From the NCBI GenBank assembly GCA_946555345.1, contig CAMNSS010000018.1, positions 1 to 64,000 on the forward strand: a DNA stretch of 64,000 bases. Direction: 5' to 3'. Origin of the DNA: an uncultured Eubacterium sp. (GTDB lineage Bacteria > Bacillota > Clostridia > Peptostreptococcales > Anaerovoracaceae). The notes beneath the pieces are model-generated. The model had not been told where the DNA came from and searched no databases. It worked only from the letters and a program-made list of their open reading frames with translations. Below, piece after piece: positions 28,210-37,743 of this stretch. Numbering within the stretch: position 1 is the first letter of the stretch; the number at the start of each line of letters is the position of its first letter. The position numbers and the translations under genes are program-made.

Positions 28210-29301
28210 CTAGTATAATACGGTTTCTTCTATTTTGCCAATTATTTTATGTTTCTCCTCTTCTATTTTATCAAAATCCATATTTGGGATGTAGTAACCC
28301 TCCAGCTCGTCATGAAACGCCTTCGCCCGTTCCAAAAGCTTCACCGCCTTGGCGATATTTTCCCTGCTATCCTCTGCGAGGCTATGATAGAGCGTTTCAT
28401 AGAAATCATCCGCCTGCTGCTGCCAATCGATTTTGATTCTCGTCACGTGCCGATCCGCTGTTTCCGAATCAAGGGAATGATATTCATTGCAGCTAACGAT
28501 CGCAAGGCCTGCATCTGGCACAATGATATGTTCCAGCTTCTGCCCTGGATCCATCGGGCAATAAAATTCCTCCACATCATAGCCGGCTTCGATAATGTCT
28601 TCTGCTATTGGCGCTAACAAGGTCTCTGTCCGAAAGCCAAGCGGCGATTCAATTAAAACGATTTTGTCCATTTGCCCGGCCAACGAACCAAGCGTGCTTT
28701 GAATGCCCGCAGGGGTGATCGCGCCTGCGAAAGCCTTGCGCCTTGTTCCGCAATGGGCGGCAGCGCCTTTATTGATTCCAATCTGCTGTCTGTATGCACG
28801 CACTTTTTCCGGCGGGATCATCACGTCTAACAGTCTTGCCATGAAGTCATGCTGCGCTTTTGCCGCTTTCAAATATCCGTAAGCAAAGTCAAAGGCTTGC
28901 GCGATGTTTTCATTGCAGCTGATGATCTGCTCCCTGCTGCCCGCAATGCTTCCTTCATCCCAAAACGCCCCCAAATTGACGATTTCATCGACAGCGCCAG
29001 GGTTTTTCGGATCGACGATATGCGGCGCTGTGCCATCCACCAGCAAGATTGCACGCTCCTTCAATAAAACGCCGTCCAGGGAATCTGGGTCTGATGAACA
29101 CCAGAGGAAATCCACGGACTCCCCTTTCTCATGAAAATACCTGCCAGCCGCTTTCATCAGCGTGGATTTTCCCACGCCCGGGCCACCTTTCAGACAAAAA
29201 ATTTTTTTTGCTTTCCTTTGCGGCAAAATGTAGTTATAATAAGAATAGAATCCTTCGGGAGTATTTCCTCCCGGAAACATGCTTCGTAATTGGTCTTTCA
29301 T
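28210..29301 (-). CDS. P-loop ATPase, PRK06851-like protein of unknown function
   Basis: CLKGGPGVGKSTLM Walker A; FPGGNTPEGFYSYYNYILP N-terminus. Confidence 0.75.
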   Translation of the reverse strand: MKDQLRSMFPGGNTPEGFYSYYNYILPQRKAKKIFCLKGGPGVGKSTLMKAAGRYFHEKGESVDFLWCSSDPDSLDGVLLKERAILLVDGTAPHIVDPKNPGAVDEIVNLGAFWDEGSIAGSREQIISCNENIAQAFDFAYGYLKAAKAQHDFMARLLDVMIPPEKVRAYRQQIGINKGAAAHCGTRRKAFAGAITPAGIQSTLGSLAGQMDKIVLIESPLGFRTETLLAPIAEDIIEAGYDVEEFYCPMDPGQKLEHIIVPDAGLAIVSCNEYHSLDSETADRHVTRIKIDWQQQADDFYETLYHSLAEDSRENIAKAVKLLERAKAFHDELEGYYIPNMDFDKIEEEKHKIIGKIEETVLY

Positions 29302-29406
29302 GCATAACCTCCTTTTTCACATTAGTTATGATATGCAGTTTTGCTTGGAGTTTGTTCATAGAAAGGCGCAATACAACAATGATTATTTTGAAATGAGGAA
29401 ACTATT

Positions 29407-31065
29407 ATGGAGACCAAGTCTAAAAAACCGAATTTGGGCATCATCGTAATTTTGTATTTGCTAGCTGCATTGTTCCTGGCCTATGGAATCTACCGGGTAT
29501 ACTGTTCGGTCGAGTACGTCCTGACCTACGATAGCAGTGCTGCTGTTTCCACGGCAAATATCCTGCAATATGTAGTTTCTGATTCCGTCATATATTTGGG
29601 GTTCGCCATCGTAATATTTGCCGCCGCTTACCTGATGCAATCGATGCGCAAATTGCAGTTTCCTGCCATCCCGGCCGCAATAGCAAACGAAGAACATGGA
29701 TTTATGGCTGAACCAGAATCGGAATCTGCGCCTGAAAGGGAAAGGAACGCAGGCGCCACGCCAAATTCCAGAGAGGAGAGCGGACTTAGCGCAGGGCAAA
29801 CGGTTGGATTGGAAGCAAAACCGCAAGCTGGATTTGAAACGGGACAAGAAGAAATCCCCGCATCCGCTGTAACCGGGACGGAAGAAACCCCGTCAGGTTC
29901 TTTGCCATCCGAAACAATGCAAAGCGCAGAAATGCCACCGCATACGCCTTTATCCGACGCAAGGCACAACGCAGAGCCAATGCCATCCCATCTATCCGGG
30001 GAAATGACGCGCCTGCCGGATAAAACAGAATCATCGCCGATATTTACAGAAAATAGCCCGGCCATGACGGAATCCGTGGAAACATATGATTTTAAGGAAA
30101 AAAACGCCACTGGCGCAACACCTTCCCATAATCCTTTGGGAACGGAATCAGCCGATACTGGGACAAAGTCACCGCAAGTATTTGCTGAACCCGTGACTGC
30201 AACACAGAGGGAATCGCAAGGATTTATGGAAGACACACCTGCCCGCCAGCTTGACGAGCCTATGGCCGCATTTAACACAGGGCAACCGCATAAATCCGCA
30301 AAAGAAAGAGTCGCCTCGCGCAGAAAGCGTTCCAAAAATGCCCGCAAAGCGAATGCTGGGACATACACGGAACAACCTCGTGTTCCCGTTTCTACCGAAA
30401 CCACGCCGCTTAAAGATACGAAGCCGAGCCAAGGTTTTGACAAGGCAAGCGTGGCATCGGCAAAACCTGAACCTGAACCAGTCATTGATGAACCTGCACT
30501 GGATATCAGCAGTGCGGAGTCCGTGGAATCCGCATTTGGGAAACTGAAATCGGCATTCAAAAAATCATCGCCTTCTTTTGAAAAAACAGAACCAGCCGAA
30601 AAAACACAAAATTTCACGGATGCTCCGTCCTCTGCGGGATTTGTGGATGCAAAACCTGCCCGCCAGTTTGACGAGCCGATGACCGCAACACACGCAGAGC
30701 GGCCGCAGCAAGCGCCTGACGCAAATACCCCGGCACACGCACAACAGCCGCAGCAAGTACCTAGCGCAAATACCCCAGCATATGCAGAGCGGCCGCATGA
30801 TCTTGCCGAACCTGAACCAGTCATCGAATTGGAATTTGAGCCGGAAGAACCAAGAACGGAAATTCCAGCAAAACCAAATGCCGACACTAAATTCGGCGTA
30901 AAATATGAAACGATAACGATCACAGAGCCTAAACCAGACGAAAAACCAAATCCGGAGCCTGATTTCGACTCCATCGCACAAAATTTATCGGATACGATCC
31001 GCCTGCAAAAAAAGGATCATGAGATACTATCAAATGCGATTAAAGACATTTTTAAAGAGAAATAA
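29407..31065 (+). CDS. Two-TM protein with long low-complexity, repeat-containing cytoplasmic/extracytoplasmic tail
   Basis: N-term hydrophobic helices, then P/E/T/A-rich region with ARQ(L/F)DEPM and 15-aa tandem repeats HAERPQQAPDANTPA. Confidence 0.7.
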   Translation: METKSKKPNLGIIVILYLLAALFLAYGIYRVYCSVEYVLTYDSSAAVSTANILQYVVSDSVIYLGFAIVIFAAAYLMQSMRKLQFPAIPAAIANEEHGFMAEPESESAPERERNAGATPNSREESGLSAGQTVGLEAKPQAGFETGQEEIPASAVTGTEETPSGSLPSETMQSAEMPPHTPLSDARHNAEPMPSHLSGEMTRLPDKTESSPIFTENSPAMTESVETYDFKEKNATGATPSHNPLGTESADTGTKSPQVFAEPVTATQRESQGFMEDTPARQLDEPMAAFNTGQPHKSAKERVASRRKRSKNARKANAGTYTEQPRVPVSTETTPLKDTKPSQGFDKASVASAKPEPEPVIDEPALDISSAESVESAFGKLKSAFKKSSPSFEKTEPAEKTQNFTDAPSSAGFVDAKPARQFDEPMTATHAERPQQAPDANTPAHAQQPQQVPSANTPAYAERPHDLAEPEPVIELEFEPEEPRTEIPAKPNADTKFGVKYETITITEPKPDEKPNPEPDFDSIAQNLSDTIRLQKKDHEILSNAIKDIFKEK

Positions 31066-31194
31066 GGTTAAGGTTATCGCAGCAGAATCGTAAAAATGAA
31101 CAGGACTTTGAAATTTTTTAAAGGCATTTCCTTAACCGGCCTAAAGCTGCAATGCTGAACCGCCAGTACAACCGATGGTATTCGATGTATAAAA

Positions 31195-31230
31195 AGAATC
31201 GCCACACTTATGATTTGTGTGGCGATTTTT
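31195..31230. terminator. Rho-independent terminator
   Basis: AATCGCCACAC/GTGTGGCGATT stem followed by TTTTTC. Confidence 0.8.
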
Positions 31231-31262
31231 TCTTTCAAAGGACTTTTACAGCAAAAATCTTT

Positions 31263-31520
31263 TTACTTTTTCTTGGCAAGCTCTGCCAGCAGTTCCCATT
31301 TATGCAGGATATGATCATATGCATCCTTGCTATGCGGGATCATACAAAGGCTGCAATCCTTCGTGCCATTTTCCGTATAGCGGAAATTACCCCCGCATCG
31401 ATCACCCAGCGCATACAACGGACAATAGCAGAAAAGGCAATTAAAATCTTCCTCGTTTGTTACAGTATGGCATGGAAAATATTCACATTCCTTATTGCAA
31501 AAGAATTTGTATTTACACAT
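31263..31520 (-). CDS. Cysteine-rich small domain protein (PF04071-like)
   Basis: CEYFPCH...EEDFNCLFCYCPLYALGDRCGGNFRYTENGTKDCSLCMIPH. Confidence 0.9.
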   Translation of the reverse strand: MCKYKFFCNKECEYFPCHTVTNEEDFNCLFCYCPLYALGDRCGGNFRYTENGTKDCSLCMIPHSKDAYDHILHKWELLAELAKKK

Positions 31521-31526
31521 GGCTGC

Positions 31527-32696
31527 TTATACTTCTTTCGGAAACTCATCATCATGAGCGGCTTCCGAAACAGCGTCCTTCGCTGTTTCTAACGCTGTTG
31601 CTTCCTGCGGGAACGGCTGTGCCGTCGAACCTTGTACCGCATCAGATGGCTGTGCCGCAGGCTCTGCAGTCTGCGCTGATTCTGTATTTACAGGTTTTTC
31701 CATCTGTGCCGATGTTGTGCTAGCTGGCTGTACTGGCGTTGCACCGGCTGGCCGCTGTGGCATCGTCGGCGGCTCCGATTGAACCGGCGGCTGTACGACG
31801 GAAGCTTTCGCATGCCCGCCAGAAGATGCTGCCGGAGGAACTGCCGCCGGAATCCCATCGAAATGCACCGGTGCAGGTTCCGTTTCTTTAATCAAGTGGC
31901 CTGCCAGGATTTCATAGAAACCAACGTAGGCAGAATACATATAGGCCGTTAATGGCGTCACAAAAAGATAAGTTATGATGTTCAGCACAATCACAACTGC
32001 CGCCGACGGATACCAGATAACCATACGCGCTACCGTCAAGAAAATCGATATTGGCAGCACGGTTAAGAGCGCCCACCCGAAAAAGGAAATGGTCAAGCAG
32101 AAATACTTGGCTTTATTGCCCTTCATCATCATCTTGCTTTCATCCATGCACTGCCTGATCCCTTTGCTTGGATCATCCGCCAGGATGAAGAAAGCCTGGC
32201 TGTACCGAATTGCCGCAATAACGCCCGGAACGACAAACAGCAATCCCCAAAGCACGATAAAAAGCGTCTGGAACAGCATCAGTCCCAAGGCTTTTCCAAA
32301 CCGTTCAAAACCGAGGAAAATATCGCTTATCCTTACGATTTGCCGCCGGAATGCCGCCAAAAAGAATATCGATGCCCCAAGCTCGAAAGCGCCTGTTACC
32401 AGCAAGGTATAGACATCGCTAAGGAATGAATGGCTTGGCATACTGCTATACATACCGCTACTATACAGATACGAATCCATCGTAACGCCAGTTCCGTACA
32501 TCAGGCTATACAGATCCATCCTCGTCCCGAAAAGCTCATTCAGGATCTCCGGCGGCGCCATGACACACAGTTCATAGACAATCATAGCCAGAATGGCCAC
32601 TTTCCACTTCCCCGCCAGCGCATTCCGCCCTAACGCACGGAGATTCTTGCTGGGTTCCGTGATGATAATATTCTGCCCCATCATATTTTGTTGCAT
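31527..32696 (-). CDS. DUF975 family integral membrane protein with Pro/Ala-rich C-terminal tail
   Basis: ALGRNALAGKWKVAILAMIVYEL ... SQAFFILADDPSKGIRQCMDESKMMMKGNKAKYF pattern of DUF975. Confidence 0.85.
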   Translation of the reverse strand: MQQNMMGQNIIITEPSKNLRALGRNALAGKWKVAILAMIVYELCVMAPPEILNELFGTRMDLYSLMYGTGVTMDSYLYSSGMYSSMPSHSFLSDVYTLLVTGAFELGASIFFLAAFRRQIVRISDIFLGFERFGKALGLMLFQTLFIVLWGLLFVVPGVIAAIRYSQAFFILADDPSKGIRQCMDESKMMMKGNKAKYFCLTISFFGWALLTVLPISIFLTVARMVIWYPSAAVVIVLNIITYLFVTPLTAYMYSAYVGFYEILAGHLIKETEPAPVHFDGIPAAVPPAASSGGHAKASVVQPPVQSEPPTMPQRPAGATPVQPASTTSAQMEKPVNTESAQTAEPAAQPSDAVQGSTAQPFPQEATALETAKDAVSEAAHDDEFPKEV

Positions 32697-32726
32697 GGTT
32701 TACCTCTCAAATTTGTGTATTTTCGA

Positions 32727-33851
32727 TTAATACAGGTTCGCAAAGATTTCCGCAATTTCAGCTTCTGTCAATTCCACATAGTTGTTGCCCAAGAGTCTCT
32801 GCTGGTTATCGATCGTTGACTTTGCAAATTCAGCGATCTGGTCTTCCGTCATGCCGTATTCCTTCAATGGCTTCTTCTCGATGAGCTTGCCGAGGAATTC
32901 GTCGAGCTGCGGATATACGTCAGCTGGATCGCAGCCCAGTACGTCTGCAAACAGCTTATTCGCTTCTTCGATCTTGCCTTTTGGCTGCTTCTTCATGTAC
33001 ATCTTAAATACTTCCGTGAAGCAGATGAAGTTTGCTTCGCCATGCGGGATATGGAAAGCGCCGCCGTGTGCATAGGAGAGCGCATGGACTGCTGCGCAGC
33101 CTGCATTGCCGAATGCGATTCCGGCATAGTTGGAAGCAAGCAGGAAGTCCTTCAACAGGTCTTTTCTGTTTTCAGCGCTGTTGCCGCCTCTTTCGATGAT
33201 CTTCTTGTATCCGTTCATGATCATTTCGATCGCTTTCACGGAATACATCTCCGTAAACGGGGAAGCCTTTGGCGAAAGGAAGGATTCTACCGCATGGATC
33301 AATGCATCTACGGAAGAAGTAGCGAACACTTTATCCGGCAGGCCCTGGAGCGATTCCGGAATCAAAACAGCTTCGTCGGCATAAGTCTGTTCATCAGCAA
33401 TGCCCTTCTTCAAATTGAGGGAAGGAATCGAAGCAACCGCTACGTTCGTTACCTCTGAACCCGTTCCGCAAGTCGTAGGAACGACAACCAGCTTTTTCAC
33501 CCTCTTTGGAGCTACCTTTCCCGTATAAAGGTCTGCTACCTTATCAGGGATTTCGCAAGCCAATACCTTGCAGCAGTCTACGATCGTGCCGCCGCCGAAA
33601 GCAATGATTCTGTCGTATTCGTACTTATCCATTTCAGCCTTCATGGCATCCATCATTTCATCTGTCGGTTCGCCTGCGCCGTATTTTTCCTGGTAAACGA
33701 CCGGCATATCGATGCCGAGCGGCTTTACATACGGATCGTACATCCACTGGTTCGTTACCAGGATATCGCCCTTTCCCAGCTTAAATTCTTCATTGAACGC
33801 CTTAAACGTATCGAAATAATGGATGGCAGGAACTACTCTTAATGCTTGCAT
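32727..33851 (-). CDS. 4hbD: 4-hydroxybutyrate dehydrogenase (iron-containing alcohol dehydrogenase)
   Basis: GGGTIVDCCKVLA, VVPTTCGTGSEVTNVAVA, GNAGCAAVHALSYAHGGAFHIPHGEAN; close to clostridial 4HbD/AbfH; located with abfT/abfD. Confidence 0.92.
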   Translation of the reverse strand: MQALRVVPAIHYFDTFKAFNEEFKLGKGDILVTNQWMYDPYVKPLGIDMPVVYQEKYGAGEPTDEMMDAMKAEMDKYEYDRIIAFGGGTIVDCCKVLACEIPDKVADLYTGKVAPKRVKKLVVVPTTCGTGSEVTNVAVASIPSLNLKKGIADEQTYADEAVLIPESLQGLPDKVFATSSVDALIHAVESFLSPKASPFTEMYSVKAIEMIMNGYKKIIERGGNSAENRKDLLKDFLLASNYAGIAFGNAGCAAVHALSYAHGGAFHIPHGEANFICFTEVFKMYMKKQPKGKIEEANKLFADVLGCDPADVYPQLDEFLGKLIEKKPLKEYGMTEDQIAEFAKSTIDNQQRLLGNNYVELTEAEIAEIFANLY

Positions 33852-33882
33852 TTTTCTTACCTCTTTTCTTTCTCGTTAAAAC

Positions 33883-33943
33883 ATTAACGTCTCGCACAAA
33901 TTTTCTATCTCATCAAAATATTAACGTCTCGCACAGATTTTCT
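33883..33943 (-). repeat. Direct repeat pair in the leader of 4hbD
   Basis: attaacgtctcgcacaaattttct (33883-33906) and attaacgtctcgcacagattttct (33920-33943), 23/24 identical, 37-bp period. Confidence 0.85.
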
Positions 33944-34070
33944 TTTCACGAATCATAAAGTGAGGCAAAACCTCTGCTTATGCGCCTATCTGAATTTTAA
34001 CGCCTCATGAACATCTTACGCAAAACTGCATTTCTTATGCAGCGCCTTAAGATCCCACGCAAAGCCTATC

Positions 34071-35387
34071 TTAAAACTCTGCGTTGAATCTCTCTTTGAA
34101 CTGCTCTTTCAGTTCTTCCCTGAAATCAGGGTGTGCGATGTTGATCAGCTGCCTTGCCCTGTCTTTCAGGTTTACGCCCTTCAATTTTGCAATGCCGTAT
34201 TCGGTCACGACGTAATCGGCGTCACATCTCGAAGTCGTTACAGCAGCGCCGTGATCGATGAACGGAACGACCTTGGAAATCATCGAGCCGTCTTTCTTCA
34301 CGGTCACGGAAGGCATTGCGATGATCGCCCTTGCATTTCCATCCTTTGCCATGGATGCGCCGCGGATAAAGTCAACCTGTCCGCCTACGCCGGAAATCTG
34401 CTTCGTGCCGATGCATTCGGATACGATCTGTCCCATGAAGTCGATCTGCACGCACGCATTGATGCAAACGAGGTTCTTCAAATTACAAACCGTCATCGGA
34501 TGGTTCACATAGTCTACCTCTCTCAATTCAACCATCGGGTTCTTATCGCACCAATCGTACAGCTTTTTCGTTCCCATCAGGAAGGTTACGACCATCTTTC
34601 CTTCGTCGATTCCCTTCTGGGAGCAGTCGATCGCGCCTTTTTCAAACAGGTCAACAACGCCGTCGGCGATCATTTCGGAATGGATTCCCAGGTGCTTCTT
34701 ATCTCCCAGCTGTGCCAGCACGGCATCCGGAATCGCGCCGATGCCGAGCTGCAACGTATCGCCGTCGTTGATCAAGGAAGCGCAGTTCTTGCCAATCGCT
34801 TCTTCGACAGGACCGATTTTCGCTGGTTTGCTCTCCGGCAGCGGCCTGTTGAAATGAACGAAAGCATCGATCTCATCCACGTGGATATACGTATTTCCGA
34901 ATACCGTCGGCACCTGGTCATTCACTTCAACCAATACAACTCTTGCGGATTTCACGGCCTGCATCGTATAGTCCGAGGATACGCCGACATTGCAGTATCC
35001 ATGTTCATCCGGCGGCGTTACCGTAACCATCGCTACATCTACGTGCAGGATGTCCCTCCTGATCAGGCTTGGAATTTCGTGGAAAAACACAGGGATAAAA
35101 TCGCCATGCCCTTCTGAGATAGAATTTCTCACGGAAGGAGATGTGAACCATCCCTCATACCGAAATGAATCGCTGTTTTCCTTTTTCGCATATTCGCCCT
35201 TACCGAGCGTTACCATGTGGGATACCGTAACATCCTTATATAAGTGCTTATTCGCAACCATCGCATCGACAAGCGCCACAGGTTCTGCAACAGCATGTGC
35301 GAATACGACATGGTCGCCGGATTTAATCAGCTTCACCGCTTCATCAGCAGACATCGTTCTGTCTTCATAAGTTTTTTTCCAATCCAT
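34071..35387 (-). CDS. abfT: 4-hydroxybutyrate CoA-transferase (acetyl-CoA hydrolase/transferase family)
   Basis: GDHVVFAHAVAEPVALVDAM, LQLGIGAIPDAVL, HSEMIADGVVDLFEKGAI, YGIAKLKGVNLKDRARQLINIAHPDFR. Confidence 0.92.
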   Translation of the reverse strand: MDWKKTYEDRTMSADEAVKLIKSGDHVVFAHAVAEPVALVDAMVANKHLYKDVTVSHMVTLGKGEYAKKENSDSFRYEGWFTSPSVRNSISEGHGDFIPVFFHEIPSLIRRDILHVDVAMVTVTPPDEHGYCNVGVSSDYTMQAVKSARVVLVEVNDQVPTVFGNTYIHVDEIDAFVHFNRPLPESKPAKIGPVEEAIGKNCASLINDGDTLQLGIGAIPDAVLAQLGDKKHLGIHSEMIADGVVDLFEKGAIDCSQKGIDEGKMVVTFLMGTKKLYDWCDKNPMVELREVDYVNHPMTVCNLKNLVCINACVQIDFMGQIVSECIGTKQISGVGGQVDFIRGASMAKDGNARAIIAMPSVTVKKDGSMISKVVPFIDHGAAVTTSRCDADYVVTEYGIAKLKGVNLKDRARQLINIAHPDFREELKEQFKERFNAEF

Positions 35388-35413
35388 GTTTTAACATTCC
35401 TCCATTTCGAAAA

Positions 35414-35674
35414 CTAAACGTTCAAGAGTTCTTCCTTGATTTTTTCGATTTGAGCCTGATCCCAAATCTTATACACGCCGCCCGTTACATCGAATTGCCC
35501 ATAAGAAGCACAGCAGGCGGTACAGCCGCCTATGACTAAAAGGATATCGTATCGCTCTCCCTCAACGGCATGGGAAAAATCGATATCCGGTATTTCATTT
35601 TGAAACTTGCGGAAAACAGCGCCCCTGTCAAATCTCGGATTGCAGCCCCCACAAAATCTCACGCCACACTTCAT
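35414..35674 (-). CDS. CGGC-type cysteine-rich small protein of unknown function
   Basis: MKCGVRFCGGCNPRFDRGAVF...YDILLVIGGCTACCASYGQF; between abfT and abfD, same strand. Confidence 0.7.
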   Translation of the reverse strand: MKCGVRFCGGCNPRFDRGAVFRKFQNEIPDIDFSHAVEGERYDILLVIGGCTACCASYGQFDVTGGVYKIWDQAQIEKIKEELLNV

Positions 35675-35818
35675 AAGCAACCTCTGCCTTCGTTTCCATT
35701 CATTGCTAAACCAATAAACTTTAAAATGAGACCGCTTCGGCTTACAAAGCGGCCTCAACCTTTTTATTGTATATGATCAGCCTGTCGTCCCAGGCCTTAT
35801 TTGCCAAAACGGGTTTGG

Positions 35819-37291
35819 CTATTTGATGCCTGCGATGTTCTTAGCAAGCGCTTTCTTGCCTTCCAGGTTGCCCTGTCTTGCGATCATGATTCTCTGAGCC
35901 TGCGGAGAACCTGCGCCGTGCAGGGATTCCGTCCTGTATCCAACTGCGGAAGAACCTAAGCACATATTTTCGATGAATCGTAAGATTCGCATTCTTTCTT
36001 CCGTCGTGCAGGAAGGAGCAGCAGCAAAGTACTTGTTGCAGATTTCGCCCACTGTCTCGCCGTTCTTGCCAACCTTCAGGCCTGAATTGAAGTCGGATTC
36101 TGCCGGCATCGTTACCATGAGTCCGCCTGCGATGTCTTCAGCCAGTCTCGTGATGTCATAAGGGAATCTCGTTACGTTCTGCTTACATACGTTTGCCAAA
36201 AGCAGGTCGATCTGGTAGTTTCCAGCTTCCGTCTTCTGGCCTTCAGCGGAACATGCGATACCGCAGCAATACAGCGTTTCATTCAGGTGGATCATTTCGA
36301 TCAGCTTATCCTTGATGTGGGAAGCCTTCTGCGCTCCATTGTATTCAGCAGCCAGTGCAGCAGCGCCGATCAGCACGTCGCCTACGCCAACTTTGCAGCC
36401 GCCGTATGACTGTCTGTGGTATCCTGCAAAACGTTCTACCATCATGTTAGCGAAATCATATTCTCCAGCCATGAATACATATTCGTTCGGAATGAATACG
36501 TCGTCGAATACGACGAGCGCTTCTTGTCCGCCGAATTTAGCGTTACCCAGGTCAACGTCAGCGCCTTCTTCCATCTTTCTGGTATCGCAGGACTGTCTGC
36601 CGTAAATCATGTAGATGCCTTCTGCGTCTGTCGGCGTTGCAAACGATACTGCGTAATCAGCATCGGCTTCCCTCATTGCCTGCGTCGGCATGATGATGTG
36701 CCAATGGGAGTTGATCGTACCAGTCTGATGCGCTTTCGCACCTCTTACCACGATACCATCTTCTCTTCTTTCAACGATATGCATGAATAAATCAGCATCC
36801 CTCTGAGCGCTTGGCGCAAGGCCTCTGTCGCCCTTAGGGTCAGTCATCGCACCATCTACAACGTAGTCGTTTTCCTGAACCATCTTCAAGAAATTCTTGA
36901 AGTTTTCATGATATTTTGTTCCATGCTTTTTATCCATTTCATATGTAGTTGAGAATACAGCATTGAATGCATCCATACCTACGCACCGCTGGAAGCAGGA
37001 AGCCGTTTTCTGTCCCAGGAGACGCAGCATTTTAACCTTTTTGATCAGATCTTCGCTGCTCTGGTGAAGATGCGTGAAGCGGTTGATCGTTTCACCAGTC
37101 AGGCTTGATTTCGTCGTCATCAGATCTGCGTATTCAGGATCGCTTGCCAGTTCATATGTCATGCCGACACAGTCAATGGAAGGTCTGATAATCGGATGAT
37201 CCACCCAGTTTTCAACCTGTTCACCAAACATATACACTCTGGTCTTCATTTTTCTCAGGCTTTCAATATACTGCTCTTTTGTCATTAACAT
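35819..37291 (-). CDS. abfD: 4-hydroxybutyryl-CoA dehydratase / vinylacetyl-CoA delta-isomerase
   Basis: MTKEQYIESLRKMKTRVYMFGEQVENWVDHPIIRPS, HLHQSSEDLIKKVKMLRLLGQKTASCFQRCVGMDAFNAV; conserved AbfD throughout. Confidence 0.96.
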   Translation of the reverse strand: MLMTKEQYIESLRKMKTRVYMFGEQVENWVDHPIIRPSIDCVGMTYELASDPEYADLMTTKSSLTGETINRFTHLHQSSEDLIKKVKMLRLLGQKTASCFQRCVGMDAFNAVFSTTYEMDKKHGTKYHENFKNFLKMVQENDYVVDGAMTDPKGDRGLAPSAQRDADLFMHIVERREDGIVVRGAKAHQTGTINSHWHIIMPTQAMREADADYAVSFATPTDAEGIYMIYGRQSCDTRKMEEGADVDLGNAKFGGQEALVVFDDVFIPNEYVFMAGEYDFANMMVERFAGYHRQSYGGCKVGVGDVLIGAAALAAEYNGAQKASHIKDKLIEMIHLNETLYCCGIACSAEGQKTEAGNYQIDLLLANVCKQNVTRFPYDITRLAEDIAGGLMVTMPAESDFNSGLKVGKNGETVGEICNKYFAAAPSCTTEERMRILRFIENMCLGSSAVGYRTESLHGAGSPQAQRIMIARQGNLEGKKALAKNIAGIK

Positions 37292-37357
37292 ATTAAAATC
37301 ACTCCTTTTATTATTTGAATTTTTTATCACGCTTGATTGCGCATAAAAAATTGCCCA

Positions 37358-37642
37358 CTACTGTTCTTTGTTCAAAATTTTTCTGGCCATGTCCAGCAAA
37401 TCTTCGCTGACCGATGTATCCAGCACCACGTCGCTGAGTCCTTCGACATTTCCCATCACGGTCTCCTTCACCACATCCTCTATGGTCATCTGCGCCGATG
37501 GGCAGGATGCGCATGCACCTGTCAGTCTCACATATGCGACACCGTCCTCCAGCCTGGTCAAAACTGCGCCGCCATAATGAGCCGCCAGCACGGGGTCAAC
37601 TTTATCTTTTAAAACTTTTTTGATTTGATCTTCCATAACCAT
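37358..37642 (-). CDS. NifU C-terminal-like (Nfu) Fe-S scaffold protein
   Basis: VDPVLAAHYGGAVLTRLEDGVAYVRLTGACASCPSAQMTIEDVV (CxxC). Confidence 0.88.
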   Translation of the reverse strand: MVMEDQIKKVLKDKVDPVLAAHYGGAVLTRLEDGVAYVRLTGACASCPSAQMTIEDVVKETVMGNVEGLSDVVLDTSVSEDLLDMARKILNKEQ

Positions 37643-37743
37643 ACCTCGTTATTTTTCTGAACAAGGCTATTATATATCTTGCGTTTCGGTTTTTCAAGGG
37701 TTTATAATAATCTTGCGTAAGAAATTAAAGGAAAAAAGAAAAA

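Noticed and set aside
29628-30974. 448-aa minus-strand ORF
   Set aside because: Antisense to the low-complexity 29407..31065 gene; Ser/Gly/Val-rich mirror of codon bias.
34131-35117. 328-aa plus-strand ORF
   Set aside because: Antisense to abfT; no motif.
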